Of a DNA stretch of 64,000 nucleotides, positions 16,722 through 25,957 are shown in pieces. The notes under the pieces are model-generated. The model was given only the letters and a program-made list of their open reading frames with translations, was not told the origin of the DNA and ran no database searches. Within the stretch, counting starts at the first letter, position 1, and each line of letters opens with the position of its first letter. Origin of the DNA: UBA3263 sp964586765 (lineage in GTDB: Bacteria; Bacteroidota; Bacteroidia; Bacteroidales; Muribaculaceae); assembly GCA_964586765.1 (NCBI GenBank), contig CAZPHN010000007.1, positions 1 to 64,000 on the forward strand. Direction: 5' to 3'. Position numbers and translations under genes: made by a program.

Positions 16722-16744
16722 CAAAAATATGAATTTATGTTAAA
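16722..16744 (-). promoter_or_regulatory. Shared promoter-proximal element of secreted-protein operon 2
   Basis: The minus strand reads TTTAACATAAATTC followed by ATATTTTTG, nearly the same as 7916-7937. It includes the -7 match TATTTTTG without a TTG at the usual -33 position. Confidence 0.5.
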
Positions 16745-16799
16745 TAACATATCATTTAGTTTACAAAAATGCCAATGTTTGACCTTTTTGACCAACGAA

Positions 16800-16830
16800 T
16801 TGCTACTTTTGCTAAATTTTTGTAATTTTG
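16800..16830 (+). promoter_or_regulatory. Promoter of the MATE gene, near-leaderless
   Basis: TTG (16800-16802), 20-nt spacer, TAATTTTG (16823-16830). Only 7 nt separate the -7 element from the ATG at 16838, so transcription probably starts at or next to the start codon. Confidence 0.65.
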
Positions 16831-16837
16831 CGCGCTT

Positions 16838-18172
16838 ATGAAGGAACAGATAAACTTGCTTGACCGGGCGAATCTCACCCGCAATCTGATACTTTTCGCG
16901 CTGCCAATCATGGCGAGCGGAATTGTCCAGCAATCGTTCAACGCTATTGACGTAGCCGTTGTGGGTCGTTTTGTCGGTTCGGCGGCTGTAGCCGCAGTCG
17001 GCACCAACGGTCCCGTAATCAGTCTTATTGTAAATCTGTTCATAGGTATAGCCATCGGCTCGAATGTAATTATTGCCAATTATATCGGCATGCGCGATGA
17101 CCGCGGGGTTGAGCGCGCCGTCAGTACGTCGGCACTCCTCGCGCTTCTAAGCGGGGTGCTCCTTCTATTTGTCGGGCTGATTGTAGCCGGACCGGTTATG
17201 GACGCACTCTCCACACCGGAGGATATTCATGATGACGCGGTTCTATATCTCCAGATTTTCGCGCTCGGATTTCCGGCAATGATGGTCTATAATTTCATTA
17301 GTGCCATTTTGAGAAGCATAGGTGACACCCGGCGTCCGTTTTACTGGCTCTGCGCCGGCGGAGTGCTCAACATAGGACTCAATCTGCTGTTTGTCATCGG
17401 ACTGGGCATGGGGGTAGAAGGCGTGGCGATTGCCACTGTCGCATCTAATTATCTCAGTGCCGCCGGCGTGACATATATATTAATGCGTGAGCGCGGTCCG
17501 TTGCGCCTTGATTTGCGCAAAATGCGTCTCCATTCCGCCGAATTGCGCAAGATTTTACGCATAGGCGTCCCTGCCGGTATTCAAGGTATGGTTTTTGCCC
17601 TCAGCAACTCGTTTATCCAGAGCGGCGTCAACTCCTTCGGGCGTGAGGCAATGGCAGGATCGGCGGCGGCACTCAATTTTGAGCTGTACTGCTATTATGT
17701 CATATCATCGTTCGTTCAGGCGGCGACGGCGTTCATTTCCCAGAACTACGGAGCCGGTCAGCGCGATAACGTGCGCTCGGTTTTCCGCCGGTGCATGGCG
17801 TTGAGCGTAGTTTCATGCTTGATATTGAACGTTTGCTTTACTTTTTTCAGGGTTGACGCCCTCCATCTGTTTATTACAGACCCCGAAGCGGTAAAGTTCG
17901 GCGCGATAAGAATGGAATATGTACTGCTCTTTCAGTTCATAGCCTGCTCATATGAAATTGCCGGAGCGTCGATGCGCGCCCTCGGTTACTCCATGACCCC
18001 CACGGTTATCGTAATCATAGGCACATGCCTGCTGAGGGTTTTCTGGGTAAGCGCAGGACCGTATGCGGAGTTTCGCGATTTATTGATTGTCTATCCCGTG
18101 AGCTGGGTAATTACGGGCTCATCCGTCTTGATTGCATATTTCATTATTGCAAGGAAACTAAAAATTGCGTAA
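16838..18172 (+). CDS. MATE-family efflux transporter, 444 aa
   Basis: About 12 hydrophobic segments in two halves, with family signatures LPIMASGIVQQSFNAIDVAVVGRFVGS at the start, AVAAVGTNGPV, and a second-half counterpart around ALSNSFIQSGVNSFGREAMAGSAAA. MATE proteins export drugs and cationic metabolites from the cytoplasm in exchange for Na+ or H+. Length is normal. The stop at 18172 lies 10 nt before dnaG, whose promoter is embedded in the end of this gene. The substrate cannot be inferred. Confidence 0.9.
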   Translation: MKEQINLLDRANLTRNLILFALPIMASGIVQQSFNAIDVAVVGRFVGSAAVAAVGTNGPVISLIVNLFIGIAIGSNVIIANYIGMRDDRGVERAVSTSALLALLSGVLLLFVGLIVAGPVMDALSTPEDIHDDAVLYLQIFALGFPAMMVYNFISAILRSIGDTRRPFYWLCAGGVLNIGLNLLFVIGLGMGVEGVAIATVASNYLSAAGVTYILMRERGPLRLDLRKMRLHSAELRKILRIGVPAGIQGMVFALSNSFIQSGVNSFGREAMAGSAAALNFELYCYYVISSFVQAATAFISQNYGAGQRDNVRSVFRRCMALSVVSCLILNVCFTFFRVDALHLFITDPEAVKFGAIRMEYVLLFQFIACSYEIAGASMRALGYSMTPTVIVIIGTCLLRVFWVSAGPYAEFRDLLIVYPVSWVITGSSVLIAYFIIARKLKIA

Positions 18173-18177
18173 ATTTG
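18147..18177 (+). promoter_or_regulatory. dnaG: Promoter of dnaG inside the MATE gene end, near-leaderless
   Basis: TTG (18147-18149), 20-nt spacer, TAAATTTG (18170-18177), then 5 nt to the ATG at 18183. The expected transcription start coincides with the start codon. Confidence 0.6.
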
Positions 18178-18182
18178 CAACT

Positions 18183-20333
18183 ATGCAAAGAATAGATTCC
18201 GAAACCGTTCGCCGCATTCTCGACACTGCCGACATAGTGGAGGTGGTGGGTGATTTCGTGCAGCTGCGTCGCTCCGGAGCAAATTACATAGGTCTATGTC
18301 CGTTCCACAACGAGCGCACTCCGTCATTTTCCGTCAACAAGGCGCGCGGAATTTGCAAGTGTTTCAGTTGCGGCAAGGGAGGTTCGGCTGTCGGTTTCAT
18401 CATGGAACTTGAAAAGCTGAGCTATGTGGAGGCTCTGCGCTGGCTTGCAAAAAAGTACAATATCGAGATTAAGGAACGCGAACTGACCCCGGAAGAGCTC
18501 GCAAAGGCAAGCGAACGCGAAAGTATGCTCGCGCTCAATGAATTTGCGCTTGATTTTTTTGAACATACCCTGACGGAGACTGAAGAGGGACGCAACGTAG
18601 GTCTGGCGTATTTCCGTGAACGCGGACTCAGCGACGCCTCTATTAAAAAGTTCCGTCTCGGCTTCGCGCCTGAAAAACGCGACGCGCTCTCAACCGCAGC
18701 CCTTGCCAAAGGATACAGCGGCGAAATGCTCAAGGCGACCGGACTTTGCTCCCAGAGCGAACGCGGAACATATTATGACCGCTTCCGCGGACGCGTCATA
18801 TATCCGGTCTTTGCCCTTAGCGGAAAGGTACTTGCCTTTGGCGGACGTACATTAAAGACCTCAAAGGAGGTTGCGAAATATGTCAACTCGCCGGAAAGTA
18901 TAATTTACCATAAATCAAACGAGCTTTACGGATTATATCAGGCGCGGCGCGCCATCGTTTCGGAAGACAAGTGTATCCTTGTTGAAGGTTACATGGATGT
19001 AATCTCCATGAGCCAGCGCGGGGTGGAAAACGTAGTGGCGTCAAGCGGCACGTCGCTGACTGAGGGACAGATTGCGCTTATTCACCGCTTCACGTCTAAC
19101 GTAACGGTGATTTATGATGCGGATGCCGCCGGAATCAAGGCTTCGCTGCGAGGCATAGACATGCTATTGGCTCAGGGCATGAACATCAAGGTTCTGCTCC
19201 TGCCGGAAGGTGATGACCCGGACTCGTTTGCCAAGTCACATACGCTGGAGGAAATCCGGCAGTATATGGCGGAGAATGAAACCGATTTTATCCGCTTTAA
19301 GGCGCGGATAATGCTCGGCTCAACCAACGCCGATGACCCTGTGGCGCGCGCGGGCATCATTTCCTCTATGGCAAAGACCATCTCGGTCATTCCTGACCAA
19401 GTCCTGCGCAGCGAATATATTAAGGAGTGTGCCCGCCAGCTTTCAACGTCGGAGGAGGTTGTGTCGCTTCAGGTCAATAAATACCGGAATGAGGGAATAG
19501 ACCGCGAGGCAAACAAGCCGCGGACCGAAGAACAGTCCCGTCAGGTTGCCGATCCTACCCTTCAGGTGCGCACCGCCGCGGCAAAAAGCGTCGACAAGTC
19601 GGCTTATCTGCGTCCGAGCGAGAACGAGGTGCTCCGTCTGTTGGTACGCTACGGCATGATGACCATTGCCGAAAGCTCCGATGCGGAAGGCAACACGTCA
19701 GACGTCACTGTGCTTGACTATGTGCGCTCGGAGCTCGAACCGGACGGAATAGGGTTTACCAATCCCGACTTGGAGAAGCTATATCAGGATATCGTAAAAT
19801 TACAGCCGCAATGGGAAGCCGAACTGCCCGCGCTTGAAACAAAAGCGCAAGAGGCGGCGCGCGAGTATTCCGACTCGGAAATGCAGAAACTGCGCGAACA
19901 GTCGCTATCTATGTCGGAAATGACAAAAAAAGGCAACGATATTGCAGCAAAAGCTGAAACGGTTGCCGCGGAATTCAAGCAGAATGCTGCCGAGCAATAC
20001 ATAATGCGACTTTTGAGCGCGAGTCCGGACGATACCGTTCGTACCCTCGCCACAACGATGGTCAGCGAGAAATATGTGCTGAGCAAAATCTACACCAAAA
20101 ACAATCAGAAGGTAGAAACCGAGCGCGACCTGCTGAGCATCCGCACTCCCAAGGCTGTCTACGGGCTCAAAATTGCCCGCCTGCAGTGGGATGAAAAAGA
20201 ATTGCGCCGCTCGCTGGTAGAAAACGCCGGCAAGCCAGAAAGCGTCCAGATTCTCGCGTCACTTCAGGAAATGAGACGCATCATTTCCGAAATCGCCAAA
20301 TACCTCGGCGAGCGCATCATCCTCCCCAAATAA
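18183..20333 (+). CDS. dnaG: DNA primase DnaG, 716 aa
   Basis: The start MQRIDSETVRRILDTADIVE at 18183 fits the family better than the in-frame Met 18 nt upstream. An N-terminal CHC2 zinc finger (CPFHNERTPSF ... CKCFSCGKGG) is followed by the TOPRIM catalytic domain with LVEGYMDVI (metal-binding Glu) and VIYDADAAGIKA (DxD). The C-terminal third should bind the replicative helicase DnaB. The enzyme lays RNA primers at replication forks. The protein is longer than E. coli DnaG, with an extended Gln/Glu-rich linker after residue 440. It lies 10 nt after the MATE gene with its own internal promoter. Confidence 0.95.
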   Translation: MQRIDSETVRRILDTADIVEVVGDFVQLRRSGANYIGLCPFHNERTPSFSVNKARGICKCFSCGKGGSAVGFIMELEKLSYVEALRWLAKKYNIEIKERELTPEELAKASERESMLALNEFALDFFEHTLTETEEGRNVGLAYFRERGLSDASIKKFRLGFAPEKRDALSTAALAKGYSGEMLKATGLCSQSERGTYYDRFRGRVIYPVFALSGKVLAFGGRTLKTSKEVAKYVNSPESIIYHKSNELYGLYQARRAIVSEDKCILVEGYMDVISMSQRGVENVVASSGTSLTEGQIALIHRFTSNVTVIYDADAAGIKASLRGIDMLLAQGMNIKVLLLPEGDDPDSFAKSHTLEEIRQYMAENETDFIRFKARIMLGSTNADDPVARAGIISSMAKTISVIPDQVLRSEYIKECARQLSTSEEVVSLQVNKYRNEGIDREANKPRTEEQSRQVADPTLQVRTAAAKSVDKSAYLRPSENEVLRLLVRYGMMTIAESSDAEGNTSDVTVLDYVRSELEPDGIGFTNPDLEKLYQDIVKLQPQWEAELPALETKAQEAAREYSDSEMQKLREQSLSMSEMTKKGNDIAAKAETVAAEFKQNAAEQYIMRLLSASPDDTVRTLATTMVSEKYVLSKIYTKNNQKVETERDLLSIRTPKAVYGLKIARLQWDEKELRRSLVENAGKPESVQILASLQEMRRIISEIAKYLGERIILPK

Positions 20334-20338
20334 TGGAA

Positions 20339-20397
20339 AGGCGGTCTCCGAACCGCCGTTAGCCGCGTCACATCTGGGCGGCGCAACGGAGTGCGCC
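20339..20397. repeat. Two R2-type hairpins downstream of dnaG
   Basis: GGCGGTCTCCGAACCGCC (20339-20356) and GGCGCAACGGAGTGCGCC (20380-20397). They may double as terminator-like structures after dnaG. The interval to ilvA (20334-20499) also holds a TAAATTTG -7 match at 20453-20460 without a clear TTG. Confidence 0.6.
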
Positions 20398-20499
20398 TTT
20401 CCCGCAACATAGATTTTTTTGGGGAAGTGTGCCGACATTTGATTTTTTTTCTTAAATTTGCAGTGCGATAAAATTAACCAATCTATCAAAAATATTGTT

Positions 20500-21696
20500 A
20501 TGCTTGATCTTAGTGAAGTATTCAAAGCATCGCGAGTGCTCAAGGGCGTAGCCCGTCGTACCCCGATTATGTTTGCCTCTCGCATCAATCCGGAGGCAAA
20601 AGTGCATCTGAAATGTGAGAACCTGCAAAACACCGGATCATTCAAACTTCGCGGCGCATATTACAAGATTTCTCAGCTGACCGACGAAGAAAAGTCACGC
20701 GGCGTAATTGCCTGCTCAGCCGGTAATCATGCGCAGGGCGTAGCTCTCGGTGCCTCGCGCAACGGTATTAAATCAATCATCTGCCTCCCCGCCGGCGCAC
20801 CTATCAGCAAGGTAGAAGCCACCAAGGGTTACGGCGCAGAGGTTTGTCTCGTTCCCGGCGTATATGACGACGCATATGCCAAGGCCGTTGAACTGAAAGA
20901 AGAAAAAGGATATACATTCGTTCATCCGTTCGATGACGAGAAGGTAATTGCCGGTCAGGGCACCATCGGTCTGGAAATCATTGAGGATTTCCCCGAGGTT
21001 GAGGCTGTAATCGTCCCCATTGGCGGCGGCGGTCTGATTGCCGGCGTGGCTTTCGCCATCAAGTCGCTCCGTCCTGACGTTAAGGTTTACGGCGTACAGG
21101 CAGAAGGCGCACCCTCCATGTATAACTCAATCAAGGAAGGCAAGCGCGTTCACCTCGATACCGTAAAGACCATTGCCGACGGTATCGCCGTTAAGGAACC
21201 GGGCGAGAATACCTTCAACCTTATCAGCCAGTATGTAGATGAAATAGTAACCGTCAGCGAGGATGAGATTGCCGCAGCAATCCTGACCCTGATGGAGCAG
21301 AAGAAACTGGTCAGCGAGGGTGCGGGCGCAGTCAGCGTCGCAGCCGCAATGTTCAACAAGGTACCCATCAAGGGTAAGAACGTTGTCTGCGTGGTTTCCG
21401 GCGGTAACATCGACGTGACAGCCCATAACCGTGCGGTTCGCCGCGGTCTGGTAAAGAGCGGCCGCGACTGCTCTCTGGTGCTTGACCTGCTCGACAAGCC
21501 GGGTCAGCTCAGCGGTGTGCTCAACATCATCGCCGAACATGGCGGCAACGTTGTCAGCGTGGTTCACGAACGTAACGCCGAAGATACTGACGTAAACGGC
21601 TGTATGCTCCACGTTGAAATCGAAACCCGCAATCACGAACATATTGCCGAAATCAAGAAAGCACTGAAGAACTCAGGCTTCAAGATTATCAAATGA
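20500..21696 (+). CDS. ilvA: Threonine ammonia-lyase (threonine dehydratase), 398 aa
   Basis: The start at 20500 gives MLDLSEVFKASRVLKGVARR, the usual N-terminus. The pyridoxal-phosphate lysine is Lys49 in TGSFKLRGAYYK, and the phosphate-binding loop is IGGGGLIAGVA near residue 170. A C-terminal ACT domain (from about 325: CSLVLDLLDKPGQLSGVLNI) should sense amino acids. The enzyme converts threonine to 2-oxobutanoate for isoleucine synthesis. The 400-residue single-ACT form is typical of Bacteroidales and shorter than the E. coli biosynthetic enzyme. It overlaps prmA by 4 nt. Confidence 0.93.
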   Translation: MLDLSEVFKASRVLKGVARRTPIMFASRINPEAKVHLKCENLQNTGSFKLRGAYYKISQLTDEEKSRGVIACSAGNHAQGVALGASRNGIKSIICLPAGAPISKVEATKGYGAEVCLVPGVYDDAYAKAVELKEEKGYTFVHPFDDEKVIAGQGTIGLEIIEDFPEVEAVIVPIGGGGLIAGVAFAIKSLRPDVKVYGVQAEGAPSMYNSIKEGKRVHLDTVKTIADGIAVKEPGENTFNLISQYVDEIVTVSEDEIAAAILTLMEQKKLVSEGAGAVSVAAAMFNKVPIKGKNVVCVVSGGNIDVTAHNRAVRRGLVKSGRDCSLVLDLLDKPGQLSGVLNIIAEHGGNVVSVVHERNAEDTDVNGCMLHVEIETRNHEHIAEIKKALKNSGFKIIK

Positions 21697-22541
21697 ACGA
21701 CTACCGGGAACTCCGGCTTGACCTAACCCCATGCAGCGAGGACGCCACAGATATACTTGCGGCGTTTCTCGCTGATATCGGTTTTGAATCCTTCGTGCCC
21801 GACGGCGACGGACTGACAGCCTATGTCAAGACGGAACTTTATGATGAAAACGCGCTTACGGAGGCACTTGCGGCTTTTCCCTTCGACGCGAAAATAACCC
21901 GCAGGGTGGAAACCATCGAGGGCCGGGACTGGAACTCGGAGTGGGAAAAGAATTATTTCAAACCGATTGTGGTAGGTGACCGATGCGTTATCCACTCATC
22001 GTTCCATACAGATGTGCCACAGGCGGAATATGACATTGTAATTGACCCGAAGATGGCATTCGGAACGGGTCATCACGCAACCACCTCACAGGTAATCTCC
22101 GCCCTGCTTGAAATCGATGAAACCGGTCTTACGGTAACCGACATGGGTACTGGCACGGGTATTCTGGCGATTTTGTGCTCAATGCGCGGCGCAGCGGAGG
22201 TCAACGGAGTGGAGATAGACCCCGCAGCGTGGGAAAACGCGGTTGAAAATGTCGCGCTAAACGGTCAGGAAAACCATATCAGACTCCACCTCGGCGACGC
22301 ATCCGTTCTCCCCACCCTTCCGAAAGCGGACCTTTTCATAGCCAATATAAACCGTAATATCATTACCGGCGACCTTCACAGCTACGTAGCTGCGATGAAA
22401 CCGGAAGCCACGATGATTCTGAGCGGTTTTTATGAAGCTGACATTCCGGTTATCATGGAGGTTGCCAAGCCGTTAGGACTCAGCGAAATCAGCCATACAA
22501 CGCTGAAAGACTGGTGTTGTCTACGGCTGAAGCTTGCCTGA
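21693..22541 (+). CDS. prmA: Ribosomal protein L11 methyltransferase, 282 aa
   Basis: Starts in an ATGA overlap with the ilvA stop. It contains DPKMAFGTGHHATT (family motif) and the S-adenosylmethionine-binding motif VTDMGTGTGILAIL, with the acidic VNGVEIDPAAWENAVENV following and LFIANINRNII near residue 212. It methylates ribosomal protein L11. Length matches the family. A 45-nt AT-rich gap with TTTTTCA repeats (22543-22586) separates it from mazG. Confidence 0.93.
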   Translation: MNDYRELRLDLTPCSEDATDILAAFLADIGFESFVPDGDGLTAYVKTELYDENALTEALAAFPFDAKITRRVETIEGRDWNSEWEKNYFKPIVVGDRCVIHSSFHTDVPQAEYDIVIDPKMAFGTGHHATTSQVISALLEIDETGLTVTDMGTGTGILAILCSMRGAAEVNGVEIDPAAWENAVENVALNGQENHIRLHLGDASVLPTLPKADLFIANINRNIITGDLHSYVAAMKPEATMILSGFYEADIPVIMEVAKPLGLSEISHTTLKDWCCLRLKLA

Positions 22542-22586
22542 GGCTAAAAAATTATTTTTCATTTTTCACTTTTCATTTTTCACCCA

Positions 22587-23390
22587 ATGAACCATACAAG
22601 AGAAGAGAAAATCGAGGCAGTAGGCAGAGTAATCGACGTGCTTGAACGTCTGCGCAAAGATTGCCCTTGGGACCGGGTGCAGACCAACCTATCGCTGCGC
22701 GCCAACACCATTGAAGAGGTTTATGAACTTGCCGACGCCCTCATTGCCGAGGATGACGCCAATATCCGCAAGGAACTTGGCGATGTGCTGCTCCACGTTC
22801 TCTTCTATTCAAAAATAGGCGAAGAGAAGGATGCTTTTGATATTGTAGACGTCTGTGACGCCCTGAATACAAAACTTATTTATCGCCACCCCCACGTTTT
22901 CGGTGAAGTCAAGGCTGATACCGCCGAGACCGTGATGGACAACTGGGAGGCACTAAAGCTCAAGGAAAAGGACGGCAACAAGACCGTGCTTGCCGGAGTT
23001 CCGAAATCACTGCCGGCACTGATTAAAGCATTCCGCATACAGGAAAAGGCCGCCCACGTAGGCTTTGACTGGGAGGAACGCGAGGATGTCTGGGACAAGC
23101 TTCTTGAAGAACTCGCCGAGTTCCGTGCCGAGGCAATCTGTGGCGATAAGGATGCCATGGAAGCGGAAATGGGTGATATTTTCTTCGCGCTCGTAAACGC
23201 CGCGCGGCTTTACGACATAAATCCTGAAAATGCCCTTGAGCGCACCAACCGCAAGTTTATTTCACGCTTCAACCACGTTGAAAAGCGCGCCAAGGAAGAG
23301 GGACTGACCCTTAAGGAGATGACCCTTGCCCAGATGGACAAATTCTGGGATGAAGCTAAAAAACAGGAGAAAGGAGACGCCGATGCGTAA
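22587..23390 (+). CDS. mazG: Nucleoside triphosphate pyrophosphohydrolase MazG, 267 aa
   Basis: Two MazG domains: residues about 10-125 with LRKDCPWDRVQTNLSLR, EEVYELADAL and ELGDVLLHVLFYS, and 160-255 with EEREDVWDKLLEELAEFRAE and EMGDIFFALVNAARL. The conserved E-ExxD metal sites are visible in both. It hydrolyses non-canonical and normal NTPs to NMPs. Length equals that of E. coli MazG. Its last codons overlap the next gene by 8 nt. Confidence 0.93.
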   Translation: MNHTREEKIEAVGRVIDVLERLRKDCPWDRVQTNLSLRANTIEEVYELADALIAEDDANIRKELGDVLLHVLFYSKIGEEKDAFDIVDVCDALNTKLIYRHPHVFGEVKADTAETVMDNWEALKLKEKDGNKTVLAGVPKSLPALIKAFRIQEKAAHVGFDWEEREDVWDKLLEELAEFRAEAICGDKDAMEAEMGDIFFALVNAARLYDINPENALERTNRKFISRFNHVEKRAKEEGLTLKEMTLAQMDKFWDEAKKQEKGDADA

Positions 23391-23790
23391 TACTATCTTT
23401 CTTTCCGCCCTATTGCTTCTGCTGTGTGTCGCCGTTGCCAAAGGTTCCGGTCAGGTTTTCAAAACACAGGAAAACCGACAGGAGAAACACGAAATGCGCA
23501 TTGAAATAGACAGCATATGCTGCCGCGAGGACCTCAGCCGCGTTTATTGCCGTGCCATAGGACGCCCGAACACCTCCAACCGCATTGACGGCGTAAAGCT
23601 TAACGGTAAAATCGACGCAACGGACATTGACCCGATTTACTTCAAGCAAGCGTTCCAATGGGAGGAAGAAGGTGTGCAGCCCCTTGAAATCGATTTTCCG
23701 GCACTGAAGCGCAAGCCCTCTACTTTTTTCCTTGAATTTCAGACGCCCTACGGACTTGTTCGCGGTGCATATTCCAAGAAAGTAAAATGA
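23383..23790 (+). CDS. Small exported protein of unknown function, 135 aa
   Basis: The ATG at 23383 overlaps the mazG stop by 8 nt and is preceded by AGGAGA, one of the few clear Shine-Dalgarno sequences in this window, which decides the start. A signal peptide (MRNTIFLSALLLLLCVAVAKG) precedes a small beta-rich domain with two adjacent Cys (DSICCRED) and a third Cys (VYCRAIGRP), then QTPYGLVRGAY. The body fits a small beta-sandwich in the periplasm. I do not recognise the family. The topB start overlaps its stop by 4 nt, so translation of the three genes is coupled. Confidence 0.7.
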   Translation: MRNTIFLSALLLLLCVAVAKGSGQVFKTQENRQEKHEMRIEIDSICCREDLSRVYCRAIGRPNTSNRIDGVKLNGKIDATDIDPIYFKQAFQWEEEGVQPLEIDFPALKRKPSTFFLEFQTPYGLVRGAYSKKVK

Positions 23791-25817
23791 TTTTATGCAT
23801 CACTGAGAAACCCTCGGTGGCGCAAGATATTGCCCACATCTTGGGAGCCAATGTCAAACGCGACGGCTACTGGGAAGGGGGCAACTATAAAGTTACGTGG
23901 ACCTTCGGACACCTATGTGAGCTAAAAGAGCCTAATGACTATACCGACCTGTGGAAGCGATGGAGTCTCGGCGCGCTGCCCATGATTCCTCAGCGGTTCA
24001 GCATCAAACTGAAAAAAGACAAAGGGATAGAACGCCAGTTTGCAACAATCAAGCAGCTTGTAGGCGAGGCTCAGGAGGTAATTAACTGCGGTGATGCCGG
24101 GCAGGAAGGTGAGCTCATCCAGCGGTGGGTTCTCCAGTTGGCGGAATGTAAGGTGCCGGTCAAGCGACTATGGATTTCATCGCTGACCGATGACGCCATC
24201 CGTCAGGGTTTTGCCGGGCTCAAACCGGCAGTCGATTTCAACAATCTATATATGGCGGGGCTGAGCCGTGCAGCCGGCGACTGGCTTTTAGGCATGAACG
24301 CCACGCGCCTTTATTCGCTCAAATATTCCGAACCGGGAAAAGTTTTGAGCATAGGTCGCGTCCAGACCCCTACCCTCGCGCTTATAGTGCGCCGTCAGCA
24401 GGAAATACGCAATTTCAAGCCTGAGGATTTCTGGGAACTCAAAACGGTTTATCGCGAGGTCACTTTCTCGGCAACCAAAGGCAGATTTGATTCCGAAGCC
24501 AAAGCCGCAGAAATCCTTGAGAACATTAAGGACAAACCGCTTACCGTCACGTCCGTTCAGCAGAAAGGCGGACGCGAGGCTCCGCCCAAGCTTTTTGACC
24601 TCACGTCGCTTCAGGTAGAGTGTAACAAACGCTGGGGATGGACCGCCGACCGCACGTTGCAGCTGATTCAGACGCTATATGAGAAGAAGGTAACGACTTA
24701 TCCGCGCGTCGACACGACGTATCTTCCGGATGATGTATACCCCAAAGTGCCTGAAATTCTCTCAAAAATGACTCCATACGCGCCACAAACGGCTCCACTG
24801 CTCGCTCCGGGCGCGAAAATTCCAAAAACCAAGAAAGTTTTTGATAATTCAAAGGTCACAGACCACCATGCCATCATTCCCACCGGGGAGTCGCCACGAG
24901 TGCTTGCCGGTGATGAAAAACTGATGTATCACCTGATTGCCATGCGGTTTATCGCGGCATTCTATCCCGACTGCGAGTTTCAGACCACTACCGTCATGGC
25001 TCAGGTTGACGACATAGAATTTAAGGCAACGGGCAAGGTCATTACCAAACCGGGTTGGCGCGAACTTTTCAAGACCGACAAAGATGACAAGACCGACAGC
25101 GAGGACTCGGCGATACTGCCTCCGTTTACTGAAGGCGAATCGGGACCTCACGCGCCTGCGTTGCAGAAAAAGCAGACCCAACCGCCCAAACCCTACACGG
25201 AGGGCACACTGCTGAGAGCCATGGAAAGTGCCGGCAAGACGGTCGATGACGAGACCCTCCGGGAAGCGATGAAGGAAAACGGTATAGGTCGCCCGTCAAC
25301 GCGCGCCGCGATTATCGAGACCCTGTTCCGCCGTCACTACATTGCGCGCGAACGCAAAAACATTGTCGCAACCGAAGCCGGCGAAGCACTTATCGAGCTT
25401 ATTAACGAAGAATTGCTCAAAAGTGCGAAACTAACCGGTATATGGGAGAATAAATTGCGTAAAATAGAGCGCGGACAGTACTCGCCGACGGAATTTATGG
25501 ATGAACTGAAGGCAATGATAAGCGAAATTGTTGTCAGTGTACTGAGCGACAACTCCCAACGCCGCATCAACATAATCGATGATGCGCCCGATGGGAAAAA
25601 ATCCGCACCCGCCAAGGAGAAAAAGCCTCGCGCCCCTCGCCTTAAAAGCATTGAGGATATTGAATGTCCGCAGTGCGGTTCGGGGCATCTTATCAAGGGG
25701 CGCACCGCCTACGGCTGCTCGCGTTTCCGCGAAGGCTGCGGTCTGCGCCTGCCTTTCGAGCAATATCCTGCCGACCTCACACCCTCAAAACTCCGTAACC
25801 AAATAAAGAAAAAATGA
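23787..25817 (+). CDS. topB: DNA topoisomerase III, 676 aa
   Basis: Type IA topoisomerase. The N-terminal TOPRIM domain begins ILCITEKPSVAQDIAHILGA and contains INCGDAGQEGELIQ (acidic DxE triad). The active-site region is VTTYPRVDTTYLPDD, with Tyr in TYPR as the expected nucleophile; later NGIGRPSTRAAIIETL. The C-terminus has a single four-Cys zinc ribbon (CPQCGSGHL ... CSRFREGCGLRL). It relaxes and decatenates DNA. Length is in the usual range. It is translationally coupled upstream and downstream by ATGA overlaps. Confidence 0.94.
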   Translation: MILCITEKPSVAQDIAHILGANVKRDGYWEGGNYKVTWTFGHLCELKEPNDYTDLWKRWSLGALPMIPQRFSIKLKKDKGIERQFATIKQLVGEAQEVINCGDAGQEGELIQRWVLQLAECKVPVKRLWISSLTDDAIRQGFAGLKPAVDFNNLYMAGLSRAAGDWLLGMNATRLYSLKYSEPGKVLSIGRVQTPTLALIVRRQQEIRNFKPEDFWELKTVYREVTFSATKGRFDSEAKAAEILENIKDKPLTVTSVQQKGGREAPPKLFDLTSLQVECNKRWGWTADRTLQLIQTLYEKKVTTYPRVDTTYLPDDVYPKVPEILSKMTPYAPQTAPLLAPGAKIPKTKKVFDNSKVTDHHAIIPTGESPRVLAGDEKLMYHLIAMRFIAAFYPDCEFQTTTVMAQVDDIEFKATGKVITKPGWRELFKTDKDDKTDSEDSAILPPFTEGESGPHAPALQKKQTQPPKPYTEGTLLRAMESAGKTVDDETLREAMKENGIGRPSTRAAIIETLFRRHYIARERKNIVATEAGEALIELINEELLKSAKLTGIWENKLRKIERGQYSPTEFMDELKAMISEIVVSVLSDNSQRRINIIDDAPDGKKSAPAKEKKPRAPRLKSIEDIECPQCGSGHLIKGRTAYGCSRFREGCGLRLPFEQYPADLTPSKLRNQIKKK

Positions 25818-25957
25818 TTCAGTGGATTATCATAGCTATTATCTTAGCCGCCTGCGTGCTATGGATTATCAACAAGGTGCGCTGCCGGAGTAAAAATGGC
25901 GGCTGTGATTGCTGTGACTCCACGTCCTGTCCCTTAAAACCAAACAAAAACCAATGA
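25814..25957 (+). CDS. FeoB-associated Cys-rich membrane protein-like, 47 aa
   Basis: This tiny gene starts in an ATGA overlap with the topB stop and ends in an ATGA overlap with the MFS gene, so its start and stop are both fixed by neighbours. An N-terminal membrane span (WIIIAIILAACVLWII) is followed by a Cys-rich tail (KNGGCDCCDSTSCPLK). This plan matches the FeoB-associated Cys-rich proteins, usually encoded beside the ferrous iron transporter FeoB. No feoB is visible here. Its placement between topB and a sialic acid transporter gene is unusual. Confidence 0.7.
   Translation: MIQWIIIAIILAACVLWIINKVRCRSKNGGCDCCDSTSCPLKPNKNQ

Noticed and set aside
22543..22586. TTTTTCA-rich stretch between prmA and mazG considered as a terminator or regulatory site
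   Set aside because: No stem can be formed; it is a simple AT-rich microrepeat like those at 34729 and 44760.
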